This document shows positions 1 to 10,206 of a DNA stretch of 64,000 nt, one piece after another (positions within the stretch are counted from its first letter, which is position 1; the number at the start of each line of letters is the position of its first letter). Source of the stretch: an uncultured Campylobacterales bacterium (GTDB taxonomy: Bacteria > Campylobacterota > Campylobacteria > Campylobacterales > Arcobacteraceae); NCBI GenBank assembly GCA_947494995.1, contig CANLWY010000006.1, positions 1-64,000 on the forward strand. The letters are read 5' to 3'. A model generated the notes under the pieces. The model was given only the letters and a program-made list of their open reading frames with translations, was not told the DNA's origin and ran no database searches. The position numbers and the translations under genes were made by a program.

Positions 1-716
1 GACTCAGCATCAGTTAACTTAGTATCAAGTGCAGATGCAACAGATGTAGCACAATTTAATATCTTAGATGATGGACCAGATGCAACATTAAATGCGCAAG
101 CAGTACAAGATGCACAAGGTGCAAACATCACATTAGCAGTAGATGAGAGTGCAGGAGTAAATGCACCAGCAGATGATAATGGAGATAGATCTTCAAAAGC
201 TGACTTCTCAGGACTATTTGGAACAGTAACAGTTGGTGGAACAACAGGTGCAGATTATGGAACAGATGGAGCAGGATCAGTAGCATATGCATTAAGCATA
301 GTAGCAGTAGGTTCAACAAATCAAACATTAAGTTCAGGATTATATGCACTAGATAATACAGATACAAGTACAATAGATGGTGATGGATATGGACAAGGTT
401 CAGAGATCATCATGAGTGTAAATGCAGCAGGTGTAATTGAAGGTAAAGCAAATGGAGAGGTTTACTTTACAATAGAAGTAGATGCAAATGGTGTAGTAAC
501 ATTTACACAAACAGAAAACATTTGGCATTCAGATGCAAGTGATCATAATGATGCAGAAGGAATTGTATTATCTCAATTAAATAATGAAGATACAGCAATT
601 GTATTAACACAAACAGTAACAGATGCAGATGGAGATAAAGACTCAGCATCAGTTAACTTAGTATCAAGTGCAGATGCAACAGATGTAGCACAATTTAATA
701 TCTTAGATGATGGACC
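1..716 (+). repeat. 77-bp exact direct repeat within the adhesin gene (copies 1-77 and 640-716)
   Basis: Bases 1-77 recur without mismatch at 640-716, an offset of 639 bp or 213 codons. The copy encodes the end of one repeat domain, from 'DSASVNL' to 'ILDDGP'. The reading frame is preserved, so this looks like in-frame domain duplication. More copies probably lie upstream of the window. Confidence 0.95.
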
Positions 717-3700
717 TTCAGCGAATGTAGATGGAAATTTACCAATAGCTAAGTTAGTAGTAGATGAGTCACCTGTAAGTGAAGATGGTAAAGTATCTGC
801 AACAGCAGATTATGAATCAAATTTTGTGACAACAATAGATTATGGAACAGATGGAGAAGGAAGTGTTGCATATACATTATCATTAACAGGAACAAATGTA
901 GATAGTGGATTGGAGACATTAGCAGGTGATTCAATAGTAATGAATCTTGTAAATGGTGAGATCGTAGGTAGTGCAAATGGAGTAACATACTTTACAATTA
1001 GTAATACAGGATCACAAGTAACATTTACACAATTAGAGAATATCAAACATGGTGATGCAACAAATCATGATGATGATGAAGCATTAAATGCAGTAGCAAA
1101 CTCAATTCTGTTAACACAAATAGTAACAGATGCAGATGGAGATACAGATAGTGCAAGCTTAGATTTATCAAATAAAGTATTTAAAATCGAAGATGATGGC
1201 CCTTCAATAGATGTAAATGTATCAGGTGCAGCAGAAAAAGTATTAATTGTAGATGAAACTGTATTAAGTACTGATGATACAAAAGACTTCTCAGGAATGT
1301 TTACAGTAGTAACAAGAGATGCTGGAACAGATGGTGAAGATACATCAAAAGCAAGTACAAAATATACATTAGATGTAAAATCTTTAAATGTAGATAGCGG
1401 ATTAGTACATACAGCAACAAATGAAGCAGTACAATTATCTAAAAATGCAGCAGGTGTAATTGAAGGTAAAACAGCTTCTGGTATCTTAGTATTTACACTA
1501 TCTGTAGAAGAATCAACAGGAAAAGTTACATTAGATCAAAAAGAAGAAGTAAAACATCCTAATACTTCTAATCATAATGATGTAGTAACGTTAAATGCTG
1601 ATGATTTAATAACATTAACAAGAACAGATGTAATTGTTGATAAAGATGGTGATAAAGCAGAAGATTCAGCTACATTAGAAATTGGTAAGAACTTAAACTT
1701 TAAAGATGATGGAATTAGTATCACTGCAGATACTAAAATGGTAGATGAAGATGCATTAGTTGGTGGTAGTCCAGATGTAGATAATTATGATCCAGATGTT
1801 AAAACAGTTACAGGAGACTTGACAATTAATATTGGTGAAGATGGATTAAGCTCTTTAGAATTTGTACCTCAAACTACAGTTACAGCTTCAAATGTTATAG
1901 GAAATTTAACTTCAGAAGGTGAAGAGATAGTTGTTTCTTCTCAAGGGGCACAAAAATTAGTTGGTACGGCACATGGAGAGACTATATTTGAAATCACTTT
2001 AGATGAAAATACTCAACAATATACATTTAAATTAGTTGGAAATATTGATCATCCAACAATGAATGTTGAAGATTTAATTGAAAATATCTCATTTGTAGTA
2101 AAAGCTACAGATAAAGATGGAGATTCTGACACTGCAACAATTGAAATTGATGTTGCAGATGATATTCCAAGTGCATCTGATTCATCTGCTTCATTAGATG
2201 CAACTGCAGGTCCTGTAAACTTAGTATTTACGCTTGATATCTCAGGAAGTATGGGGTTAGATGTATCTGGTACAGGTCAAGACAGACTTGAAGTGGCTAT
2301 TGAGGCAATGAAAGATTTAGTTGCTAAATATGAGGAACAAGGAAGTGATGTATTAATTCAAGTTAATACATTTAATGCAACTGCAAGTGGAGATGGTGCT
2401 TGGATGACACCAACACAATTAGAAACTTTCTTAAATGGATTAAATCATAGTGGATTAACAAATTATGAAGATGCATTACAAGAAACAGAAATAAACTATT
2501 CACTTTCTCCAAATGGTGGAGATACATACGTTTACTTCTTATCAGATGGTAATCCAACAACAGAAATTGATGATGGAGCATCTGAAGAATCTGGATATTT
2601 AGATAGTGCAAGAGTTGATGATTGGAATGATTTTGTAAATAATCCATCAAATGAAATTGACAAAGTATTCTCTGTAGGTATTGGAACAAATGTTAGTACA
2701 ACTTATTTAGCACAAGTATCTGCTGATTACATTCCTGTTGATGATCCAGCTAAATTATCTGAAACTTTACAAGGAACAGTTATAACTGCAAGCGGTTCTT
2801 TATCTTTTGATTTTGGTGCAGATGGAGCAGCAGATGGGTCAGGTATTAAACTTGATGGTGGTAAATTAGCATTTACATGGGGAGATGCAGATACCTCTAA
2901 TAGTTTAAATGAAATCACTACAACTGGTACAAATGATCCAATTACTTGGACAATAACAGATGGTACAACTCTTGTTGGTACAATCAATGGTGAAGTTGTT
3001 ATTAAAGTTGAAGCTACAGGTATAGATACAGTTACTCCAGGATATTCTATTTCTGAATTTGATAAAAATGCAGGTATTACAGGTTTAACTATTCCATTTA
3101 CAGTTACAGATGGAGATGGAGATAGTGCTACTTCTAATCTAAATGTTAATGTTGATAGTAGTCCAACATTAATTGGTGATGATAATAGTGTATATGAAAA
3201 AGGATTAACAAGTGTTTCAGATACTACAGAAATTGCAACAGGAACGTTTACAATAACTTCTCCTGATGGAATAGCAACAGTAACAATAGGTGGAACAGCA
3301 TTTACAGAAGCACAATTAGAAGCTACAAATACAACTCCTTCAACTCCAATTAATACAGGAGAAGGAAGCTTAGTAATTACTGGATACGATAAAACAACTG
3401 GTGAAGTAAGCTATGAGTATACATTAATAGCAACTATTGATAATGATAGTAAAGTAGGTGCCACAGATACAGAGTTTGTAGATAATATTACATTAGAAAT
3501 AGAGGATACAGATGGTGATACAACTAATGGCACATTAAAAGTTACAATTGTTGATGATGTACCAGTTGCAACAGATGACTTAACACCTACTTTAGTAGAA
3601 GATTCAGCTACTACAAAAGTAGAAGGACAAGTATTAACAAATGATATCTCTGGAGCAGATACATCAGCAGAGTTTGTAAGCTGGGATATTACAAATGATC

Positions 3701-6700
3701 CAGATGTAGTAGAGTTAAATACTTATGGAACATTAGAATTAAAAGCAGATGGAACATATGAGTTTGTATTGGATAATACATTACCAAAAGTACAAGCATT
3801 AACAGATTCAGATCTAAAAACATTCACATTTAATTATACAATGAAAGATGCAGATGGTGATACAGATACAGCTGTATTAACTATTAAAATTCAAGGTAGA
3901 AATGATGGTGCTGATGTAGAAACTGCAAAAGTAACTGGTGCAGATGATGTAGTTTATGAATCTGGATTAAATCCAAATGGTACAGAGGCAGCTACAAATA
4001 AAGAGACTGCAACAAATACATTTAATATTAGTGCAACAGATGGAATTAGCAATATTATTGTAGGTACTTCTACTTTTACAATTGCACAAATTAAAGCATT
4101 AGCAACTACAAATCAAACAATTGATACAGGTGAAGGTACTCTTAAATTAACTGGATTTAGTGGAGACGATTTTGCTGGTATAGTAAATTATGAGTATACA
4201 TTAAAAGCAACAATTGACAATGACAGCAAAGTTGGAGCAACAGATTTAAGCTTTGATGATAAATTAGATATTACAGTAAATGGTATTGGTGGAACTACAG
4301 CAACTGATGAATTAATTGTAAGAATTGTAGATGATGCTCCTATTGCAAATGATGATACAACTACTACACTAGTAGAAGATGCAGCAGTTAATAAAGTAGA
4401 AGGTCAAGTATTAGTAAATGATATCTCAGGAGCAGACACTCCTAAAGCATTTGTAAGTTGGGATATTACAAATGATCCAGATGTAGCAGAGTTAAATACT
4501 TATGGAACATTAGAATTAAAAGCAGATGGAACATATGAGTTTGTATTGGATAATACATTAGCCAAAGTACAAGCATTAACAGATTCAGATCTAAAAACAT
4601 TCACATTTAATTATACAATGAAAGATGCAGATGGTGATACAGATACAGCTGTATTAACTATTAAAATTCAAGGTAAAACAGAATCTCTTCCTACGCTTGC
4701 TGTAGAAGCAGCAGAAGTAGATGAAGACTTTATTCCAAATGTAGGTAATGAAACTGATCCTGATACAGATGCAGTAGCAAATCAAGATACAGATACAGGA
4801 AATATCAATGTTACAAATGCTGATAGTGTAGTATTTGAAGCTGGACAAACTACGTCTTTAACTTCTGAAGGTAATGCTATTACTCTTGTTTATAGTAATG
4901 CAGATAAAACAATTACTGGTATGGCTAATGGCGAAGAAGTATTTGTTGCAACTATTGCAGCAGATGGTAAATCTTATTCATTTGAGTTAAAAGGACAAGT
5001 TGACCATCCTGTAATGAATTCTGAAGATACAGTAGATCTTCCATTAGTTATAGAAGCATCAAATATTGATGGAACAGTAACAAAAACGTTAAATGTAACT
5101 ATAGCAGATGACATCCCAACAGCAAATGATGCTAGTGCAACAATTGATTTAAATCCAGATCCAGTAAATTTAATCTTTACTCTAGATATTTCTGGAAGTA
5201 TGAGTACTGAAGTAGCAAATGGTGAAGATAGATTAGATATAGCAATTGATGCAATGAAAAATCTTGTTCAAACATATCAAGATCAAGGTGTTGATGTATT
5301 AGTACAAGTAAATACTTTTAGTACTTATGCTACAGGAAATAGTACTTGGATGAATGCTTTTGAACTAGATACATTCTTAAGTACATTAAATCATGCAGGT
5401 TGGACAAACTATGAAGATGCATTAGAAAAAACAGAGCAAAGTTTTGAAGCTAATATGCCAACAAATGGTGGTAAAACTTATGCATATTTCTTATCAGATG
5501 GTAATCCAACTGTTGAAATTGATGATGATAGTGCGACATTTGATGACCAAACAGCAACAAGAAGTGATGGGTCTGTTTATGCAACTGATGGTGAATATAT
5601 TGATGCTGCAAGACAAGCAGATTGGGAACAATTTATTGCTAATAATATTGAAGAAGTTTTTGCAGTAGGTATTGGTACAAGTGTAAGTACTACTTATCTG
5701 TCTCAAGTTTCATCAACTGTAATTCCAGTTGATGATCCAGCAGACTTATCAGCAGTATTACAAAATACAGCAGTGTTTGTATCAGGAAGTTTAGACTTCA
5801 ATTATGGTGCGGATGGAAAAGCAGATGGAACTGATATTAAGTTAGATGGAAATAAAATTGCATTTACATGGGGAGATGCTGATTCTACAAATGGATTAGA
5901 TGAGATTATAACAACTGGAAATACATCATCTATTACTTGGACAGTAACAAATGGCACATTATTAGTAGGAACAATTGCTGGAAATGTTGTAGTAAAAGTT
6001 GAAGCAACGGGATTAGATACAAATACTCCAGGATATAAAATCACTGAGTTAGATAAAACAGCAGGTATTGAAACAATCAAAGTTCCTTACACTGTCACAG
6101 ATGGAGATGGAGATAGTGTTACTGCTAACTTAGATGTTGATATTATTATTCCTATTGATGATACTCCAACAATTGATATTTCTGGAATAGTTCATGTTGA
6201 TGAAGATAAGTTAATTGATACACCGGATAATGATGGTTATGCAAACAATGAAGTTGTTACAAAAAGCTTTACTTATGACTTTGGAAACGATGGAGCAGGA
6301 AAAGTTGAGTTTGTTTCAGGACAAACAACGAATCTAACATCTCAAGGTAAAGCTATTGATATAGTATTAAGTAATAATGGACAAACAATGACAGGTATGT
6401 CTGAAGATGGAAGACCTGTATTTACTATTGAACTTGATGCTACAGCGAAAACTTATACATATACTTTAGTTGATGTTGTAGATCACCCTCAAATGAATGT
6501 TGAAGATAGAATAGTAGATAATGCTACTTTTGATATGCATTATGAAGTAAGAATTACTGATTCTGATGGAGATAGTGCAAGTGATTATATCGATGTAAAA
6601 ATTGCAGATGATATTGCAGAGTCTAGTGATACTTGCATGACAATTAATTCAGATTCTCTTGAAAATCCAGTAAATCTTGTATTTACTATTGATGTATCAG

Positions 6701-9700
6701 GAAGTATGGATACAGAAGTTTCTGATGGAGATTCAAGATTAGATATAGCAACTGAAGCTACGATGAAACTTATTAATGAGTATGTTAATAATAATCAAGA
6801 GGTTATGGTTCAAATTAATATATTTAGTACATCTGCACAGAGTGTGGAAATTTCAGGTAATGCTGATGGTTGGATGACTGCTTCTCAGGCAATTACTTAT
6901 TTAACTGCTTTAAATGATGGAAGTGGTTATACAAACTTTGAACATGCTTTAGCTGTAACTGAAGAGAATTATGAAACAGGAACTGTACCAAATCCAGGTG
7001 CAGAGTCATATATGTACTTTTTAACTGATGGTAATCCAAATAGAGGTATTAATTTAGATGGAGATAATGTAGAAGTTGATTCAAATGGTAATCCAATAAT
7101 TGTAAGTGAGGGGCCAATTGATGCAGAATCACAAGTTAAATGGGAATCTTTCGCAACTACATTTAATGATGTATATGCAATTGATATTGGTGGAAGTATT
7201 GATACTGATAAATTATCACCAATTACATTAACAGATGATTCAAATCATATTTTATCAGTTAGTGATATTAGTTCATTACCAGATGTATTAGTAAATACAG
7301 CTACTCCAAAAGTATTTATAGGAAACTTAGACTTTACATTTGGTGCAGATCAAGCAGCAGATGGTACAGGAGAAAAATTAGATGCTAACAAAGTTGCATT
7401 TAGATGGGGAGATGAAAATATTACAGATGCAAATGGTTTAGGTGTAGTTGTAACAGGAACTGCGACAGGTATTACTTGGGCATTAGCAAATAATGGTATG
7501 GAAATTATTGGTACAAATGCTTCAGGTGATGAAGTTGCTAAGTTAGTTGCAAAAAATATTGAATCTGGAACACCTACTTATGAGATTAGTAAGCTTTCAG
7601 CTGATTCTGGAATTGAAAGTATTGAAGTACCATTTACTGTAACTGATGGAGATGGAGATTCTTCAACTTCTGATGTAAAAGTAATAATTGAAACTCCTGC
7701 TAATACTCCTCCAGAAGCAGATCCAGTAAGAACAACTTCAAATCTTGATACTGATGATATTGCTCTTGCAAGTTTTGCTGCTTCAAATAGTACTCCAAGT
7801 GAGAATGAAATTGCATTCTTTAAAAAACTTGATATAGGAAGTGGATTAGATGGTGATTTAACTGTTATAGAAAATGACTCAAATGATCCAGCTGATTTAG
7901 GTGGAAAAGATAAAGAGACAATAGAAAGTAACTTAGTATTTGATATTACTAAACTACCTACTTATGGTGATGTATTTGTAGAAATAGGTGGAGTAATTAC
8001 AAAAGTTGATGCTTCTAACTTAGATACTGCAAGTACACTATTAAATACGGCTGATACTGTATATTGGTCAGCAACACATGTTCAAGTTCCTTCTGGAACT
8101 GAAAAAACTATTGGTGGAGTTTATGATAGTGGAATTCAAGCAAGTTGGGTTAGTTCTGATGTAACTATAATTGCAAGAGATGGTAATAATTATGATGCTG
8201 CTATCTCTTATAGTGAAACTAATGGTATTGGTGTAGTTGGACAAACAGGTGGAACTCCTGAGCAATTAGGTTTTGATGCAAGTGCTAATAAATCTGAATC
8301 AATTATTATTGATTTTGCAAAACCTGTAACTGATGCAGATGTTGCTATTACTCATTTAATCAAAGCTGAAAGTGGTGGAGAAATTGGTAAATTTGAAGCA
8401 TTCCTAGATGGAAAATCTTTAGGTGTATTTACATTCTCTAATCAAGAAGGTGTAGCTAATTATCACTTAGTAGAAGAAGAACATGGTACAAATAACCCTG
8501 TTGACTCTAATTCAGGAACATTAAATATTGATAATTTAGTATTTGACCAGTTAGTTTTCACTGCAAGAGAATATGCTGATCAAAATGGACAAATCAATGA
8601 TTCTAGTGATTATTTTATTGGTAAAGTTTCTTATCATGAAGTACCAAGTGTAGAGTTTGAATATCAAGTAATCGATGAAGATGGATTAGATAGTATAGAT
8701 GTTCCTGTTATTATTGATGTACATACTGATACTCCAATTCCTCCAGTGAATACAGATATGTACCCAAGTAGTTATAACGAAACAAATACAGTTCAATTAG
8801 GTGATACGACAACAAACCTTGTTATTACATTTGATGTTTCAGGAAGTATGGATGGAGATAAATTAACATTGGCTAAAGATGCTACTAAAAATATGATTGA
8901 TAAATATGATGAAATTGGTGATGTTAAAATCATGTTAACTTCATTTGCAGGTGAATATGAAAATGGATATCAAGGAAATGACTCTGTGACATATACTTCT
9001 AATGGTTCAGTATGGTTAACAGTAGCAGAAGCTAAAAGTTATATTGATGGATTTAGTGCAGATGGTGGAACAAATTATGATGAAGCCTTATTAGATGTTA
9101 CAACAGCAATGGCTTCAGAAACTGTACCTGCAAGTGATCAGTTAATATCTTATTTTGTATCAGATGGAGTGCCTACATATGGACTAAAAGATGATTATAC
9201 AACAAGGACTGGAAATGGTTATACAAATCAAGATCCTCTTCCTGGAGTAAATGATAATTTAGCAAATGCATTTAAAGCTTTACCATTTACTGAAACATAC
9301 TCTGTAGGAATTGGTAGTGATGCATTAATGCCTTACTTAAGTGAAATTGCTGTTGATGGAAATAATGATGTTGTTATTGTAGAAAATGCTAATGATTTAG
9401 ATGCAACACTCCAAAATACAGTTTCTGCAACAGTTTCTGGAAATGTATCTGATAATATTGATTACAATGCAGATGGACCTGGTGGAATTATTTCAATTAA
9501 AGTAGATGGTGTTGAATATACATCAAGCTTCACTGATAAAGTTACTTCAGAAGGTGGTAAATTAACATTTGATATTAATAATGGTTCATATTCATATAAA
9601 ATAGCATCAAAAGATATCAGTACAGATATTCAAGAAGTATTTGAAGTAAAAGCTCAAGATTCTGATGGAGATGTAACAAAATTTGATTTAACAATAAAAT

Positions 9701-10074
9701 CTGATGTTACTCCTCATCAAAATGATAATATTATTGATCTAGTTGATAATGATACTATTGATTTAACTTCAGCATTAACTAACCATGCAATAAACAATGT
9801 AGATGGAGTTAATATGACAGATGGCAAAGTTAATAATTTAAATATTGACTTATCTGATATTGTTACTTTAGATGATGATCCAGAGCTTGATGAATTAAAA
9901 ATCTTTGGTGAAAGTGGAGATAAAGTTACTCTTGAAGGTGGAGCTTCTAACTGGACAAATGAAGGTAAAGAAGAGATTAATGGTGAAACATTTAATGTTT
10001 ACCAAGGTTCAAATGGAACTTCAAATATCAAAGTTCTTATTGATGAAGATGTTTCAATAGACCCAGATCTTTAA
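1..10074 (+). CDS. Giant type I secreted repeat adhesin with four vWA domains (5' end outside window)
   Basis: Frame 1 is open from the first base, so the N-terminus lies upstream and 3357 residues are visible. The first ~720 residues are repeats of the T1SS-143/DUF5801 kind, each with a 'TVTDADGD' strand and an 'ILDDGP'-type linker. Four von Willebrand A domains follow, with MIDAS DxSxS motifs (DISGS or DVSGS) beginning at visible residues 746, 1729, 2231 and 2945. Each also has a TNYE/TNFE/TNYD threonine motif and an 'SDG' or 'TDG' strand. Cadherin/VCBS-like acidic repeats separate them. The C-terminus (about residues 3240-3357) is an acidic 'DLSDIVTLDDD...GESGDKVTLEGG' segment typical of type I secretion targets. 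No canonical RTX nonapeptides are seen. Family knowledge suggests a cell-surface adhesin for attachment or biofilm. The ligand is unknown and no secretion genes are in view. Confidence 0.9.
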   Translation, partial: DSASVNLVSSADATDVAQFNILDDGPDATLNAQAVQDAQGANITLAVDESAGVNAPADDNGDRSSKADFSGLFGTVTVGGTTGADYGTDGAGSVAYALSIVAVGSTNQTLSSGLYALDNTDTSTIDGDGYGQGSEIIMSVNAAGVIEGKANGEVYFTIEVDANGVVTFTQTENIWHSDASDHNDAEGIVLSQLNNEDTAIVLTQTVTDADGDKDSASVNLVSSADATDVAQFNILDDGPSANVDGNLPIAKLVVDESPVSEDGKVSATADYESNFVTTIDYGTDGEGSVAYTLSLTGTNVDSGLETLAGDSIVMNLVNGEIVGSANGVTYFTISNTGSQVTFTQLENIKHGDATNHDDDEALNAVANSILLTQIVTDADGDTDSASLDLSNKVFKIEDDGPSIDVNVSGAAEKVLIVDETVLSTDDTKDFSGMFTVVTRDAGTDGEDTSKASTKYTLDVKSLNVDSGLVHTATNEAVQLSKNAAGVIEGKTASGILVFTLSVEESTGKVTLDQKEEVKHPNTSNHNDVVTLNADDLITLTRTDVIVDKDGDKAEDSATLEIGKNLNFKDDGISITADTKMVDEDALVGGSPDVDNYDPDVKTVTGDLTINIGEDGLSSLEFVPQTTVTASNVIGNLTSEGEEIVVSSQGAQKLVGTAHGETIFEITLDENTQQYTFKLVGNIDHPTMNVEDLIENISFVVKATDKDGDSDTATIEIDVADDIPSASDSSASLDATAGPVNLVFTLDISGSMGLDVSGTGQDRLEVAIEAMKDLVAKYEEQGSDVLIQVNTFNATASGDGAWMTPTQLETFLNGLNHSGLTNYEDALQETEINYSLSPNGGDTYVYFLSDGNPTTEIDDGASEESGYLDSARVDDWNDFVNNPSNEIDKVFSVGIGTNVSTTYLAQVSADYIPVDDPAKLSETLQGTVITASGSLSFDFGADGAADGSGIKLDGGKLAFTWGDADTSNSLNEITTTGTNDPITWTITDGTTLVGTINGEVVIKVEATGIDTVTPGYSISEFDKNAGITGLTIPFTVTDGDGDSATSNLNVNVDSSPTLIGDDNSVYEKGLTSVSDTTEIATGTFTITSPDGIATVTIGGTAFTEAQLEATNTTPSTPINTGEGSLVITGYDKTTGEVSYEYTLIATIDNDSKVGATDTEFVDNITLEIEDTDGDTTNGTLKVTIVDDVPVATDDLTPTLVEDSATTKVEGQVLTNDISGADTSAEFVSWDITNDPDVVELNTYGTLELKADGTYEFVLDNTLPKVQALTDSDLKTFTFNYTMKDADGDTDTAVLTIKIQGRNDGADVETAKVTGADDVVYESGLNPNGTEAATNKETATNTFNISATDGISNIIVGTSTFTIAQIKALATTNQTIDTGEGTLKLTGFSGDDFAGIVNYEYTLKATIDNDSKVGATDLSFDDKLDITVNGIGGTTATDELIVRIVDDAPIANDDTTTTLVEDAAVNKVEGQVLVNDISGADTPKAFVSWDITNDPDVAELNTYGTLELKADGTYEFVLDNTLAKVQALTDSDLKTFTFNYTMKDADGDTDTAVLTIKIQGKTESLPTLAVEAAEVDEDFIPNVGNETDPDTDAVANQDTDTGNINVTNADSVVFEAGQTTSLTSEGNAITLVYSNADKTITGMANGEEVFVATIAADGKSYSFELKGQVDHPVMNSEDTVDLPLVIEASNIDGTVTKTLNVTIADDIPTANDASATIDLNPDPVNLIFTLDISGSMSTEVANGEDRLDIAIDAMKNLVQTYQDQGVDVLVQVNTFSTYATGNSTWMNAFELDTFLSTLNHAGWTNYEDALEKTEQSFEANMPTNGGKTYAYFLSDGNPTVEIDDDSATFDDQTATRSDGSVYATDGEYIDAARQADWEQFIANNIEEVFAVGIGTSVSTTYLSQVSSTVIPVDDPADLSAVLQNTAVFVSGSLDFNYGADGKADGTDIKLDGNKIAFTWGDADSTNGLDEIITTGNTSSITWTVTNGTLLVGTIAGNVVVKVEATGLDTNTPGYKITELDKTAGIETIKVPYTVTDGDGDSVTANLDVDIIIPIDDTPTIDISGIVHVDEDKLIDTPDNDGYANNEVVTKSFTYDFGNDGAGKVEFVSGQTTNLTSQGKAIDIVLSNNGQTMTGMSEDGRPVFTIELDATAKTYTYTLVDVVDHPQMNVEDRIVDNATFDMHYEVRITDSDGDSASDYIDVKIADDIAESSDTCMTINSDSLENPVNLVFTIDVSGSMDTEVSDGDSRLDIATEATMKLINEYVNNNQEVMVQINIFSTSAQSVEISGNADGWMTASQAITYLTALNDGSGYTNFEHALAVTEENYETGTVPNPGAESYMYFLTDGNPNRGINLDGDNVEVDSNGNPIIVSEGPIDAESQVKWESFATTFNDVYAIDIGGSIDTDKLSPITLTDDSNHILSVSDISSLPDVLVNTATPKVFIGNLDFTFGADQAADGTGEKLDANKVAFRWGDENITDANGLGVVVTGTATGITWALANNGMEIIGTNASGDEVAKLVAKNIESGTPTYEISKLSADSGIESIEVPFTVTDGDGDSSTSDVKVIIETPANTPPEADPVRTTSNLDTDDIALASFAASNSTPSENEIAFFKKLDIGSGLDGDLTVIENDSNDPADLGGKDKETIESNLVFDITKLPTYGDVFVEIGGVITKVDASNLDTASTLLNTADTVYWSATHVQVPSGTEKTIGGVYDSGIQASWVSSDVTIIARDGNNYDAAISYSETNGIGVVGQTGGTPEQLGFDASANKSESIIIDFAKPVTDADVAITHLIKAESGGEIGKFEAFLDGKSLGVFTFSNQEGVANYHLVEEEHGTNNPVDSNSGTLNIDNLVFDQLVFTAREYADQNGQINDSSDYFIGKVSYHEVPSVEFEYQVIDEDGLDSIDVPVIIDVHTDTPIPPVNTDMYPSSYNETNTVQLGDTTTNLVITFDVSGSMDGDKLTLAKDATKNMIDKYDEIGDVKIMLTSFAGEYENGYQGNDSVTYTSNGSVWLTVAEAKSYIDGFSADGGTNYDEALLDVTTAMASETVPASDQLISYFVSDGVPTYGLKDDYTTRTGNGYTNQDPLPGVNDNLANAFKALPFTETYSVGIGSDALMPYLSEIAVDGNNDVVIVENANDLDATLQNTVSATVSGNVSDNIDYNADGPGGIISIKVDGVEYTSSFTDKVTSEGGKLTFDINNGSYSYKIASKDISTDIQEVFEVKAQDSDGDVTKFDLTIKSDVTPHQNDNIIDLVDNDTIDLTSALTNHAINNVDGVNMTDGKVNNLNIDLSDIVTLDDDPELDELKIFGESGDKVTLEGGASNWTNEGKEEINGETFNVYQGSNGTSNIKVLIDEDVSIDPDL
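3682..4675 (+). repeat. 217-bp near-identical direct repeat in the adhesin gene (3682-3898 and 4459-4675)
   Basis: Two copies offset by 777 bp (259 codons) differ at about three bases, two of them in the codon pair reading Leu-Pro versus Leu-Ala. They encode a segment containing 'NTYGTLELKADGTYEF' and ending 'VLTIKIQG'. The near-identity over synonymous positions points to recent duplication or gene conversion between the two domains. Confidence 0.92.
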
Positions 10075-10085
10075 TATTTAAGATG

Positions 10086-10104
10086 AAAAGGAGATTCTCC
10101 TTTT
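10086..10104 (+). terminator. Stem-loop terminator after the adhesin gene
   Basis: An 8-bp perfect stem (AAAAGGAG / CTCCTTTT) with an ATT loop lies 12 bases after the adhesin stop. The following sequence is CTCTTAAAC, so the U tract is formed only by the 3' arm. It is probably a Rho-independent terminator separating the adhesin from tkt. Confidence 0.6.
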
Positions 10105-10156
10105 CTCTTAAACTTCTATATTTAATTACTTCAAAAACTATTTAACTATTTTTAGA

Positions 10157-10162
10157 TATAAT
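10157..10162 (+). promoter_or_regulatory. -10 box for tkt
   Basis: TATAAT lies 45 bases before the tkt start, in an AT-rich stretch without an obvious -35 box, as is usual for sigma-70 promoters of Campylobacterota. Transcription would begin near 10168, giving a leader of about 40 bases. Confidence 0.55.
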
Positions 10163-10206
10163 CGCACAAATTTATATAACGAAAAACCCCAATAATTAGG
10201 ATAATT

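Noticed and set aside
1-4675. Repeats in the adhesin gene as a CRISPR array or mobile repeat
   Set aside because: They are long, in frame and encode protein domains, with no short regular spacers.
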